Assembly (NCBI GenBank): GCA_026627065.1
Contig: JAPNUO010000003.1
Coordinates: 62,001-126,000 of the forward strand
Length of the DNA: 64,000 nucleotides
Direction of reading: 5' to 3'
Source: Bacillota bacterium
GTDB lineage: Bacteria; Bacillota; Sulfobacillia; Sulfobacillales; Sulfobacillaceae
Shown here: positions 1 through 7,690 of the stretch, piece by piece
How positions within the stretch are numbered: position 1 is the stretch's first letter
Layout of the letters: every line of letters starts with the position of its first letter
The notes under the pieces: model-generated
Told to the model about the DNA's origin: nothing
What the model saw: only the letters and a program-made list of their open reading frames with translations
Databases searched by the model: none
Made by a program: the position numbers and the translations under genes

Positions 1-387
1 CGGGGACTGGATGCGGACAAAGCGGGTGCGGCTTTGATCGTGAGCGAAGCGATGCGGGAGCATCCGGACCTCATCTCGGGCACGGGGCGGCTGGAGGTGA
101 CGCTGGCGGAAGCGCTCGACCATCGCGTGGTGGCCAAAGGCGGCGCGGAGGCCGTCTTTTGCCTGGGGATTCCCGAAAAGGGGCTAGGCGTGGCGATCAA
201 GATTGACGATGGCAATAGCCGGGTGATGCCCACGCTGGTAGCGGCCGTTCTCGAGCAAATGCAACTGCTGTCCTGGGCCGAGCGGCGCGCGTTGGAGCCG
301 CTATTGCACCCTACGCTGACCAATCACGCCGGCACGGCGGTCGGGGAAGTGCGGGTGGTCATGCACTTAAAGTCGGCCAGAATGTAA
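1..387 (+). CDS. L-asparaginase II family protein, C-terminal part (5' end outside window)
   Basis: The reading frame is open from the first base, so the true start lies upstream; a TTG at 34 is internal. The visible 128 residues include a GTGRLEVTLAEAL stretch, KGGAEAVFCLGIPEKGLG and a KIDDGNSR block, followed by a helical tail ending LTNHAGTAVGEVRV. This pattern fits the C-terminal half of the asparaginase II family (Rhizobium AnsA type), cytosolic enzymes that hydrolyse asparagine to aspartate and ammonia. The family match is from memory of conserved blocks, so a moderate call. The gene ends in TAA and is followed by decayed DNA, so nothing links it to an operon on the downstream side. Confidence 0.7.
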   Translation, partial: RGLDADKAGAALIVSEAMREHPDLISGTGRLEVTLAEALDHRVVAKGGAEAVFCLGIPEKGLGVAIKIDDGNSRVMPTLVAAVLEQMQLLSWAERRALEPLLHPTLTNHAGTAVGEVRVVMHLKSARM

Positions 388-724
388 TCTCGGCGCGTCC
401 CATCGATGGCAATTTTTACAAGACTGCCGAATGCCCTAGGCCGTTTGCGCCACCGCGTGTGGCGAAGGCTATTTCTCCCGATTTTGACGAACTCTTAAGG
501 GAGCGGCCAAATGGTGAAGGACAGCAAGACCGCCCGACAGTCGGACCGATCTCTGGGCGCGATCCTCCGGGGAGAAGGCGGGATCGGCGTGGAAGCGGTT
601 GACGAGAAAAGCCCTGGCTGTGGCGGCGCCACGCGAGCGCGCGACGGTTTCCCCCATCCCTCTTTGTGCTTTCCAAGGTCATGAGGCGCTTTCAAAGGCT
701 GTCTGGCGGCTTAGGGGGTCAGGA
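388..724. other. Intergenic, no gene recognised
   Basis: No open frame here gives a recognisable protein on either strand. The stretch separates the asparaginase-like gene from the decayed ATPase on the minus strand and probably contains lost 3' sequence of that relic or of another mobile element. Confidence 0.5.
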
Positions 725-1860
725 TCAAGGCGTGTTGGCGGCGGTGCGTCGGCGCACAAAGTCGCTGAACAGCGGATGGTAGGGCGTAAGCGCCGCGTTC
801 CAGAGGGTTTAGCAACCCCTTGCGAACCGAGCGACTAATGAGGCTGCGGTTGATATTGGGGCCAGGATGATAGGGGGGCGTTCCGTGGCCTCTCGCGCTT
901 GCGGCAGAACCTTGCGTTCGGCCGGGGTGGTGCCGTCCAATTCCGCCGCGAGCGGTCCCGCTAAGTGCAGGAAAATCTCGGGCTCTACTTGTCGGCAGTG
1001 GGCGACGGCGATGATCGTCCATTGCCCGGTCGCCGCCTCGGCCACCATGTCTCTTAGGTCAAACGCCACCGATTATGGGTGGCCTGCCGTGCGCTGCCAC
1101 ATCCAGTCGCAGGTTTCGTGGGTGATAGTGAACGGGGCGTGGACCAGCTCCAGGGGATGACGGATTGCCTCAAAGCAATCAGCCCGGTCAAAAGGGGCTC
1201 AGTGGCATGCGCACGAAAAACCGCAGCAGGGGATCCGAGATATTCCGGAGATCCTCAAAACAGGTTGGACGGCCCGGTGGTCACTAGAGCATAGCGAGAC
1301 CCTTGCAGGTGGAGATCCTGAAAGACGGCGCGAAGGATCAGCAACACTTCGGGATAGAGTGTGGACGTCGTCCAATATCAGCCTAGCCCCGCCAGCAGCG
1401 GAAGCCAGCACCCGCTGCCATCGGTCCCGGAGGTTGGCCGCAAGATGTCCACTGCGTTGGCTGAGATGACATCAGATCGGGGCGGACGACGGGGGAAGGT
1501 GGCTAAAGGAAGGTGAATGGTAGGTTGCCGTCGTGCGAGCTCGTCCGGGACCGCTGAGGACCAAGCTGGGCGATGCTGACGCAGTTCGTCCGCTACTGCT
1601 CTGACCTGGGCTTCGGCAAATTCGGCGAGAGTCCCATAGCCGCTCGTGGCTGTGGGCGCCAAGGAGCGGATGAGAGGACTTGCCGATTCCCCACGGCCCC
1701 AAGATGGCAAGGTTTTCGGGCCCAGCACCCTCGCTAGACAGGCTGGGAAACAGGAATTGCTAAATCCAGCCCAGTTCGCGGCGCCTGTTGGCGAAGAACC
1801 TGTCGCCGACCGGATGATTCGGGTTGAACGGGTTGGTCAGTTGTATCGTCCGTTTCCTGC
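725..1860 (-). pseudogene. Decayed P-loop ATPase (AAA/Orc-like, STAND-type) gene
   Basis: Read right to left, pieces in different frames line up in the order expected of an AAA ATPase. An N-terminal NPFNPNHPVGDRFFANRRREL block (about 1765-1830) comes first. Next are a Walker A GPWGIGKSS (about 1675-1700) and a Walker B LILDDVHTLS (about 1360-1390). A segment EAIRHPLELVHAPFTITHE (about 1095-1165) is broken by an in-frame TAA just before VAFDLRDMVAEAATGQW. The relic ends with a winged-helix-like tail, VRKGLLNPLERGAYAL then YHPLFSDFVRRR after a frameshift (about 740-830). At least three frameshifts and one stop make it non-functional. Such ATPases often sit near mobile DNA, but the exact family is uncertain. 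Confidence 0.6.
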
Positions 1861-1875
1861 TCGTTCTTGGGTCTC

Positions 1876-2046
1876 ATTTCGGAACCCATACGCTCCATAA
1901 ACCTTTGGCTACCATGCCTCTCAGGCAGGCGTCGATCTGGCGACTATTCAGCCAATCCTGAATCACCGCAGTCTCGGCACGCCCAAGCCTACATCGCGAT
2001 TGGGCGGGGAGAGCGCAATGCGGGCTATTTGGGGTTGACTTTGTAA
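1876..2046 (+). pseudogene. Tyrosine recombinase C-terminal relic, copy of the gene at 3696
   Basis: From 1904 the frame reads FGYHASQAGVDLATIQPILNH, then after a small deletion AQAYIAIGRGERNAGYLGLTL and TAA at 2044-2046. The intact recombinase further right has FGYHAYQAGVDLAIIQQILNH and AYIGIRREERDAVYLGLNL at the same places, so this is a diverged second copy of its last 55 or so codons. A one-base loss just before FGYH separates it from an upstream GTHTL-like remnant. The catalytic His and Tyr codons survive but the Arg-bearing part is scrambled, so it cannot be active. Confidence 0.75.
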
Positions 2047-2138
2047 GTGAGTGTATCCGTAGGCGGTCTGCCAGGCTTGTCACCGTCATGTCAAAGTCAA
2101 GCCTGGGAAACTAACTGTGGTCCGTGGTTCGGGGCGTG

Positions 2139-2147
2139 TTATCATGG
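2139..2147 (+). promoter_or_regulatory. Extended -10 promoter candidate for the toxin-antitoxin pair
   Basis: TG-T-TATCAT lies about 20 bases before the antitoxin start and matches the TGnTATAAT extended -10 pattern with one mismatch. No good -35 is visible, which is usual for this promoter class. Confidence 0.4.
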
Positions 2148-2166
2148 AGACAACGAGGTGATGTGC

Positions 2167-2418
2167 ATGTCGACGCATGTGCCATGGCCCCCGTCGGGGT
2201 TCGATGATCTTTCACCGGATGAACAGGTAGACTATGTGCAATCTCTATGGGATCGGATTATTGCCTCCGGCGACCGAGTTCAGATTCCTGACTGGCACAG
2301 GGTGATTATTCGGCAACGATTGGAGGAAGAAGACGCCGAGGCGAGTGGCCTGCGTGATTGGGTTCAACTTCGCGAACAAATTGCCCGTGATCTGGCGTCG
2401 TCCAAACCGCATTCATGA
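2167..2418 (+). CDS. Antitoxin, addiction-module (Unstab_antitox-like) component
   Basis: An 83-residue acidic protein. The segment LSPDEQVDYVQSLWDRIIASGDRVQIPDWHRVII, here cited in part, carries the features of the family: a helix ending in LWDRI, a proline-containing linker and the PDWH motif, followed by an acidic RLEEEDAEA helix. Proteins of this kind bind and neutralise a ParE/RelE toxin and usually repress their own promoter. ATG 2167 is preferred over ATG 2161 because the GAGG at 2155-2158 is correctly spaced only for 2167. The stop overlaps the toxin start by four bases (ATGA), so the two are translationally coupled. Confidence 0.8.
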   Translation: MSTHVPWPPSGFDDLSPDEQVDYVQSLWDRIIASGDRVQIPDWHRVIIRQRLEEEDAEASGLRDWVQLREQIARDLASSKPHS

Positions 2419-2714
2419 GTCCTTTCCCTGTTCGCATAGGGTCCGCCGCTCAACACGACATTTCGGATACCGTGACATGGTACGAGGCGCAGCGGCCGGG
2501 ATTAGGAGAGCGTTTCCTGTGGGCTCTCGACGATCTGGTCCACCGAATAGCGGACAATCCACGACAATTTCCGGTCGTCGAATCGCAGGTGCGGCGCGCT
2601 CTGTTGCCCCGATTTCCTTACGCGCTGTATTTCACGGTCACCACCGATTGCGTTGTTGTGGTGGCTGTTCTGCACGTGAGGCGGCACCCGAAAGAGTGGC
2701 AACGGCGGGTCTAG
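2415..2714 (+). CDS. ParE/RelE-family toxin
   Basis: A 99-residue basic protein with the usual plan of the family: VRIGSAAQHDISDTVTWYEAQRPGLG at the N terminus (helical hairpin), a central LDDLVHRIADNP, and the beta-sheet end RRALLPRFPYALYFTV followed by VVAVLHVRRHPKEW. The RRxLxxxFPYxLYF and HxRRxPxxW patterns are typical of ParE-like toxins, which act on gyrase or, in RelE relatives, on ribosome-bound mRNA; the target cannot be told from sequence. It overlaps the antitoxin gene and appears intact. The pair stands alone between two mobile-element relics. Confidence 0.82.
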   Translation: MSPFPVRIGSAAQHDISDTVTWYEAQRPGLGERFLWALDDLVHRIADNPRQFPVVESQVRRALLPRFPYALYFTVTTDCVVVVAVLHVRRHPKEWQRRV

Positions 2715-2958
2715 CCGTTCGCTTCTCAAGTACACTTTTGCAACCTCATTCAAGCTATGCGGAATGGGTTCGGGAGATACGAGAATCCTGTAATGAAGTG
2801 TCCAGGGCGTATTTAGGATTTGAGTAAAGAAAGGACCCTCTGATAGGGTTGGAGTCGCGACACCACAACCGAATCCAGTGGGCACACTTCAATAGCTAAG
2901 CACAGAGTAGAGCAGGGTGGCTTGGGAAATGAAGCAGTGGGGGGCTCTACGTGAATAA
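2715..2958. other. Intergenic, no gene recognised
   Basis: No convincing coding frame. It lies between the toxin gene and the ISL3 transposase relic and may include the lost terminal repeat of that element. Confidence 0.4.
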
Positions 2959-3256
2959 TTATGGGATCTCGGTGACAGGCAGGATGCCCAAAAATCTCTG
3001 GCGCCGATAGCGCCTGCGATTGCGAAACCCGTGGCTGAGTCGTTGGAGTTGCTGGATTTTGGTGTGATAGCCTTTAATCAGGCCATGGGTCCATCGGTGG
3101 GACTGCGTCCCATGGCCCAGGAGTTTGCGACGCCACCGCCGGATCGTGCGGGCCCAGACGGCGCCTTCGGCATGGTCGCAGGCCTCGGCATTAAGGATCC
3201 CGCGTTCCCACGCCTGCCAGGCCTCGGCGGGGGTCTGTCTGGGCGCGATCCCCTTG
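2959..3256 (-). pseudogene. ISL3-family transposase, C-terminal relic
   Basis: On the minus strand one frame reads TPAEAWQAWERGILNAEAC, then WARTIRRWRRKLLGHG, then HRWTHGLIKGYHTKIQQLQR and LSHGFRNRRRYRRQRFLGIL before TAA at 2961-2959. The NGLIEGxxxKIKxxxRxxxGFRN pattern is the end of the DDE domain in ISL3/IS204 transposases. The upstream two thirds are missing, so only about 95 codons remain. It is a different sequence type from the ISL3 relic at 4391-5458, so the two are not halves of one element. Confidence 0.72.
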
Positions 3257-3393
3257 AGGAACGTTTAAGGTCCCGCGTTTCTGTAATGTTGTTAACGCCA
3301 TCGGAATAATGAAGTCCTTTCGGGATTTTGGATCATGATACCACAGAATGGAAGAATCGGAGGGATTGGCGTCGACGACAGAAATAGGGAAAA

Positions 3394-3416
3394 TTGTCAG
3401 GGACAACAGGTATAAT
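3394..3416 (+). promoter_or_regulatory. Candidate promoter and operator upstream of the recombinase
   Basis: A TATAAT at 3411-3416 is preceded by the small inverted repeat TTGTC-agg-GACAA (3394-3406), the kind of layout seen where a repressor blocks a promoter. If transcription starts here, the recombinase mRNA would have a leader of roughly 270 bases. No good -35 is visible. Confidence 0.3.
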
Positions 3417-3482
3417 GGCAGTTTCGATAGGTTATAAGCTGTTTAATGCCTTGTGATCCGGTATATTTTTCACATATCCGGT

Positions 3483-3590
3483 ATCGGACAGAATTCTCTT
3501 CTGTCCGATTCGAGGAATGCCGGTGCAAAGCCCGCAAAAGCGCATGGAGCGGGGCATCCCGGGGTGTGCCCGCCAGGCACTTCTAGGGGC
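3483..3590 (+). other. Structured leader-like region before the recombinase gene
   Basis: A perfect 11-bp hairpin, ATCGGACAGAA / TTCTGTCCGAT with a five-base loop, covers 3483-3509. It is followed by several overlapping GC-rich inverted repeats: GCGGG/CCCGC around 3549-3573, GTGCC/GGCAC around 3566-3580 and AGGGGCCCCT at about 3584-3593. No T-run follows, so this is not a simple terminator. It could be a folded leader, a recombination site or the end of a lost element. Confidence 0.35.
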
Positions 3591-3695
3591 CCCTCATCGG
3601 GGGAGAGGTTGGAATCAGATATAATTAGGATATGAGAACAAGTTCTGTTATTTACTGTATCTATTGATTATGATCCGCTACTGAGGGCGTGAACG

Positions 3696-4265
3696 GTGAA
3701 CACGGTTGAACCCCTGCGAGATAAAAAACAAATCGAGGCTATCCGGAAGATTCTGGCTGCACAGAACTTACGCGATGCAGCGTGGTTTACGCTGGGTATT
3801 AACTCGGGGCTCCGCATCAGCGATTTCTTACACCTCAGCGTGGGCGATGTGCGGGAATCGCCGACCCGATGGCGGGACCGGATTCGAATTACCGAACAAA
3901 AAACCGGCAAGACGAAAGACTTTCCCTTGAGCGCCAGTGCTAAAAAAGCGCTGGCGGCCTACTTGGTGACCCGGCCTGACGCGCAGCCGACCGATCCGTT
4001 GTTTCCCTCCCGGAAACACGGGCGTCCCCTTCAGCGCGGGCAGGCGTGGCAGATTCTCCGCGACGCGACGCGCGCGGTGGGGGTGACCGATCCCATCGGC
4101 ACACACACGCTGCGCAAGACCTTCGGCTACCATGCCTATCAGGCCGGCGTTGATCTCGCGATCATTCAGCAGATCCTTAATCACAGCAGTCCCGGGACCA
4201 CCTTAGCCTACATCGGGATTCGGCGGGAAGAGCGCGATGCCGTGTACCTGGGGCTGAACCTGTAG
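3696..4265 (+). CDS. Short tyrosine recombinase / integrase (catalytic domain only)
   Basis: A 189-residue protein with all six residues of the tyrosine recombinase active site: Arg40 (GLRISD), Lys69 (EQKTGK), His137 and Arg140 (HTLRKTFGYH), His163 (LNHSS) and Tyr172 (AYIGI). It would cut and rejoin DNA through a 3'-phosphotyrosine link. The N-terminal core-binding domain of XerC/XerD-like enzymes is absent, so it starts directly at the catalytic domain, like some small phage or plasmid integrases. GTG 3696 has a GAGGG about eight bases upstream. A decayed copy of its 3' end lies at 1876-2046. No phage genes accompany it. Confidence 0.88.
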   Translation: MNTVEPLRDKKQIEAIRKILAAQNLRDAAWFTLGINSGLRISDFLHLSVGDVRESPTRWRDRIRITEQKTGKTKDFPLSASAKKALAAYLVTRPDAQPTDPLFPSRKHGRPLQRGQAWQILRDATRAVGVTDPIGTHTLRKTFGYHAYQAGVDLAIIQQILNHSSPGTTLAYIGIRREERDAVYLGLNL

Positions 4266-4390
4266 CGCCGGGGCCACCGGGAGGGGAAGGAGGCGGGGTA
4301 GCCCCGACGGATCAGCGCGGCGCGCGGGGGCGGAAGGGCGATGGCCTGCCGCCCGTTCCCTGCCCTGACGGCAGGACGGGCGCGGCGGTC
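4266..4390. other. GC-rich hairpin region between recombinase and ISL3 relic
   Basis: No gene. It contains a hairpin built from CGCCCGT (4350-4356) and ACGGGCG (4376-4382) with an inner CTGCC/GGCAG pair. The ISL3 transposase homology stops abruptly at about 4391, right beside this hairpin, so this is probably the right flank of a recombination event that removed the end of the element. Confidence 0.4.
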
Positions 4391-5458
4391 CCGAATGAGG
4401 TTATTGGCCGATTCGGTATACGCATTTGTGATCGGGTGGTCGAAATATGCGAAGATAGGATCGTGCCAGTTATTCATGGCCGTCATCAATGGGCCAAACG
4501 CAGTCTGGAGAGCTCAGGGCAGCGTGTCTTGCCATTGGCGCTATCGGTATTCTGCTTCTTGAGGAGCAGAGGTCTCGTAAACCGCGAAAAATGCCTCCTT
4601 GGCGTGATACGCTTGTCCCAACAAGGGCAGATTTTTTGTCCACGTCTCAACCAACACTTGGTCCATTGGTGCGAGCTCGTGGGCACGCCGGAGTAGGAGA
4701 AACCGGTCATGCATCAACGTGCGTCGTTGTGTCGGCGATAAGCTCGTCCGCACCTGCTTGCGTACCGTATCCAAGGCCGCATTGGCCATCCGTAGCACGT
4801 GGAATTTGTCCACGACAATCGTGACGTGGGGCAGTGCCCGATGCACCGCATCCCGGTAAGGACGCCACATGTCCATGGTCACCCATTGAACTTGATGAGC
4901 TTGCGGCAAGTGCGTGAGATATGCGAGGACCTGCTCATAGGTACGATGCGGCAGTATGTCCAGCAGCGTCTGCTCTCCCACATTAGTGAGAACGCATCGC
5001 GGTTGGCCCAAGACGACTTCATCGATACCCAGAATTGTCGGGGTCGCCAGGGTACGAGTGCGGTTCCATGCGTTAACGGCTTCGCGAAATACGGCCCGCA
5101 CGGTCTTTTCATTGAGGCCAACCTCGGTTGCAACGGCGGTAAACGGATGAGTGAGCACTTGCTGGGAGACAAAAAGTTTAAGACGTTCGGTCACCCGTCG
5201 CTGATTATCCAGGCCTGGCATGGGGTCGACACAGGTGCAACGATATTGCTGACATCGATACCGTTGGCGCTGAACGAGAAGCCCTACACGCTTCCCATGC
5301 ATGGGCACATCCCGAAATTCTGGTGTCAAAATCCCATGTTTGGATAGATGCGTGCTGCCACACGCGGGACACATCACTAGCTCAGTAAACCGATAGTCAT
5401 AGGTATTTTGTTCCCACCTTTCGACGTACCATCCGGGGAAATTGAGAGGATTCGGCAA
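4391..5458 (-). pseudogene. ISL3-family transposase, nonsense-mutated and 3'-truncated
   Basis: From TTG 5458 the protein has the ISL3 plan: an N-terminal zinc-ribbon (CPACGS, then RYRCQQYRCTC), a helix-turn-helix region, and a DDE catalytic domain with the first Asp in GIDEVV and the second in VVDKFHV. The frame is interrupted by TAG at 4543-4541 and TGA at 4516-4514, after which the same frame continues with FGPLMTAMNNWHDPIFAYFD and NAYTESANNLIR before homology ends at about 4391. Two stops plus a missing end make it inactive. The upstream flank (5459-5500) carries a GGGGTCAATGAAGGGGG stretch that may be the surviving terminal sequence. Confidence 0.8.
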
Positions 5459-5506
5459 GGATATTCAACACACCCCCTTCATTGACCCCCGTGACGAGAT
5501 CGAGCC

Positions 5507-5549
5507 AAAAAAATTGCAGGGGCAGGGATCCCACGAACGCTGCCCCTGC
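5507..5549 (-). terminator. Intrinsic terminator downstream of arsR-arsM
   Basis: On the minus strand a perfect 10-bp stem, GCAGGGGCAG paired with CTGCCCCTGC, is followed directly by AATTTTTTT. It lies about 115 bases past the arsM stop and in the right orientation to end the arsenic operon. Confidence 0.8.
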
Positions 5550-5663
5550 TCGGGAACTGTTTGCATCATCCGGCCGTCCACAGGATTTACGTCCTGGGAT
5601 CGGTGAGCCGAGCGAGTCTCGATGATTTGGCTCGCTCGGCCAAGGGTTCCACATGGAGAGCGT

Positions 5664-6530
5664 TTAGGGTTTGAGCGCCTCGATCGCAGCCGACACCACA
5701 TAGGCCGTCAGTGGGGTATTTGGTCCCCATTCCCTGATGAATTCGTGACTGCCCGACTGAGGCACAATCCGAACTGCGGCGAACCCTATATTCGTTAACA
5801 GGGTTTCGATCTCGTCAATGGGGGCAGCGCCCGCCATGCATCCGGTCCATAAGGCGACGTCTTCACGCCATTCGGGAGGAATCTCGCGGCTCGCGACGAT
5901 GTCGGAAATGGCCAGACGCCCCCCGGATTTGAGGACCCGATACGCTTCCTGAAAGACCTGCCGTTTGTTGGAAGCCAAGTTGATGACACAGTTGGAGAGA
6001 ATCACGTCCACGGAGGCGTCGGCGACCGGCAAATGCTCGATCTCGCCCAATCGGAACTCGACATTCGCATAGCGATTCCCCTGAGATTGGGCATTGTGCC
6101 GGGACCGGGCAATCATGGCGGGTGTCATATCCATGCCAATGACCCGCTCGTGGTCACCCACCCGTCGTGCGGCTAAAAAGCAATCCAGCCCCGCACCGCT
6201 GCCCAAGTCTAACACGGTTTCACCAGGCTTTAAGCTGGCCATGGCGAGGGGGGTTCCGCACCCCAAGCCTAAATTCCCCCCGGACGGGACCGAGGCTAGC
6301 TCGTCCGGGGTATAGCCCAATTGCGCACTGAGGACATCGGCATCCGCCCCGCCTCCGCCACACCCCGCCTGGTCGGCCGTTTCGGCAATGCGACCATAGC
6401 GCTCTTGAATGGCGGCTTGACGCGCCGCGGTGGATAATCTGCCAGCAGGCATCGAGCCGACCTGCTCCGCGATCATATCCGGGACATCGCAGTGTGCCAG
6501 GGCCTCAGCGATGGACTCGACGGACACCAA
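5664..6530 (-). CDS. arsM: Arsenite S-adenosylmethionine methyltransferase
   Basis: Counted from TTG 6530, the 288-residue frame carries a SAM-binding LDLGSGAGLD motif at 107-116. The three cysteines that bind arsenite in ArsM are at Cys91 (GLGCGTP), Cys181 (NCVINL) and Cys231 (GCMAGA). The enzyme transfers methyl groups from SAM to arsenite in the cytosol, giving methylated arsenicals. It follows arsR on the same strand and ends before a strong terminator. The good ribosome site lies further upstream, at ATG 6738 in another frame, and protein-like sequence continues in this frame before 6530 (DGPQIHVQGP). The gene therefore looks split by a one-base shift near a run of six G at 6559-6564. 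Confidence 0.88.
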   Translation of the reverse strand: MVSVESIAEALAHCDVPDMIAEQVGSMPAGRLSTAARQAAIQERYGRIAETADQAGCGGGGADADVLSAQLGYTPDELASVPSGGNLGLGCGTPLAMASLKPGETVLDLGSGAGLDCFLAARRVGDHERVIGMDMTPAMIARSRHNAQSQGNRYANVEFRLGEIEHLPVADASVDVILSNCVINLASNKRQVFQEAYRVLKSGGRLAISDIVASREIPPEWREDVALWTGCMAGAAPIDEIETLLTNIGFAAVRIVPQSGSHEFIREWGPNTPLTAYVVSAAIEALKP

Positions 6531-6738
6531 CGGTCCTTGGACATGAATTTGCGGACCATCGGGGGGTGTCTTCTACGGTAATCGCCTCGATATCCGCAGC
6601 ACAGCCGCACCCACAGGATCCGGTGGAGCAAGTATCGACCATCATTTGAATCGGTTCAACGGGAACATTCGGTGAGAGCTGAATACGCACACCGGTAGAT
6701 TCCGGTTGGGGATTGCCGATCTCGGACATTTTTGCCAT
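6505..6738 (-). CDS. Cys-rich N-terminal segment, probably the start of arsM before a frameshift
   Basis: ATG 6738 has an AAGGAAGTGG ribosome site in front. The first 55 residues include VDTCSTGSCGCGCAADIEAI, a cluster of five cysteines that could bind a soft metal. After VEDTP the frame runs into low-quality sequence, while the arsM frame picks up with DGPQIHVQGPLVSVESIAEA. The simplest reading is one gene of about 358 codons broken in a G6 homopolymer, either truly or by sequencing error. The alternative, a separate 77-residue metal-binding peptide overlapping arsM, cannot be excluded. Confidence 0.55.
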   Translation of the reverse strand: MAKMSEIGNPQPESTGVRIQLSPNVPVEPIQMMVDTCSTGSCGCGCAADIEAITVEDTPRWSANSCPRTVGVRRVHR

Positions 6739-6754
6739 GAAAATCCACTTCCTT

Positions 6755-6772
6755 TATCGATAGATGTCGATA
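6755..6772. promoter_or_regulatory. ArsR operator between arsR and arsM
   Basis: TATCGA-N6-TCGATA, a perfect inverted repeat in the gap between the two genes. Its core, ATCGA-N6-TCGAT, is the same as in the site upstream of arsR (7158-7173), which points to one regulator binding both. Confidence 0.65.
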
Positions 6773-6788
6773 ACTGAGGCCAAAAAAA

Positions 6789-7139
6789 TTATGCCTGGGG
6801 GATCTTCCCCATAGTCCGTCGGTCTTCTGCATCGGCACAGGGCGTTAACCCCGCCACGTAGCGTTGAAACGCGGTCCATAGCGGCTGATTGACGGCGTAG
6901 ACCCGATACGTGCCCCGGCGTTCGACGGTCACTAACTCCGTGTTCACCAACACTTGCAAATGATGCGAGATAGTCGACTGAGCCAAGCGATGTCGCTGGG
7001 TGAAATCGATGACACAACACGCGGGTTCGCCCGGAGCCACATCTGCACAGCAAGAGGCTCCTTCTCCTTTAAGCAGGTCGAGAAAGAGCGCATACCGTTG
7101 CGGTTGGCCCAAAGCTTTAAAAATCGCGACAGCATCCAC
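6789..7139 (-). CDS. arsR: ArsR-family arsenic-responsive repressor
   Basis: A winged-helix protein of about 116 residues with the ArsR signature AQSTISHHLQVL as recognition helix and RRGTYRVYAVN as wing. The region that normally holds the metal site is unusual: SCCADVAPGEPACC places two Cys pairs at 30-31 and 41-42, with a further Cys near the C terminus, suited to trivalent arsenic or another thiophilic metal. GTG 7139 is preferred because GGAGG sits eight bases upstream; GTG 7154 would add five residues. Inverted repeats of the same type lie on both sides of the gene, so it probably represses itself and arsM. Confidence 0.85.
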   Translation of the reverse strand: MDAVAIFKALGQPQRYALFLDLLKGEGASCCADVAPGEPACCVIDFTQRHRLAQSTISHHLQVLVNTELVTVERRGTYRVYAVNQPLWTAFQRYVAGLTPCADAEDRRTMGKIPQA

Positions 7140-7156
7140 GGGGTGAGCCTCCACTT

Positions 7157-7174
7157 CATCGATGTTTATCGATA
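7157..7174. promoter_or_regulatory. ArsR operator upstream of arsR
   Basis: ATCGAT-GTTT-ATCGAT at 7158-7173, which contains ATCGA-N6-TCGAT exactly as in the second site at 6755-6772. It is about 18 bases before the preferred arsR start, where a repressor would cover the promoter or the leader. Confidence 0.65.
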
Positions 7175-7690
7175 CATTACTGCGCCATTTTCCCCTTGTC
7201 GAGCGCCTTCAGAATCGGTTGTCGGCAAGGTTATCCATAACAGAAGCCAACCCGGCTGGCCCCGACACGTATTACAACACGAGCCCGACCCAGCGGCAAT
7301 TCCCGTTCATCAGAGTGTTCAAGTGACCTCGGACAGTCCACACGTAAATCCGCAGACCAATCCTTAGGCGTTTGCAGTGTTCCACACAATAATCCGCATA
7401 CCCATAATAATTTACCGTGTCCCATCCCTACTATCTCTCTTGCATTTGCACTTATCTCCCAACCTGAAGTATATATTTGCCATTGTAACCGTGTTCGCAC
7501 CTAGTCCTCCCCATTCTATAGGCAAGCCAAGCCAAGTCAAGAAGACCATATTGCGAAGCTTTCTTTCTAAGCTCAAGTATATTGGGATGTCCTTCAAAAA
7601 AAAATATCCCTTAGTCGCTCCCTTCGCACAAAGTAATCCAGTTTTTCGTACATTCTATGACGGATCTTACTGTTCGTACCTGTTCCCATT
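7175..7690. other. AT-rich intergenic region, no gene recognised
   Basis: Base composition drops clearly below that of the surrounding genome, especially 7380-7690. Short frames on the minus strand lack ribosome sites and family resemblance. The stretch continues the compositional anomaly of the MFS gene and is probably part of the same transferred segment. Confidence 0.5.

Noticed and set aside
3509..3590. c-di-GMP-I (GEMM) riboswitch, from the GGTGCAAAGCC phrase
   Set aside because: The second conserved block (GCAAACC with a GAAA loop) and the tetraloop receptor are absent, and the order of stems does not fit.
4266..4390. Right end of the ISL3 element
   Set aside because: Transposase homology stops about 70 codons early and the hairpin does not resemble the left-end sequence, so it is not the natural end of the element.
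7412..7597. Small peptide gene on the minus strand downstream of the MFS transporter
   Set aside because: TTG start without a ribosome site, no leader-like or family features; composition alone explains the open frame.
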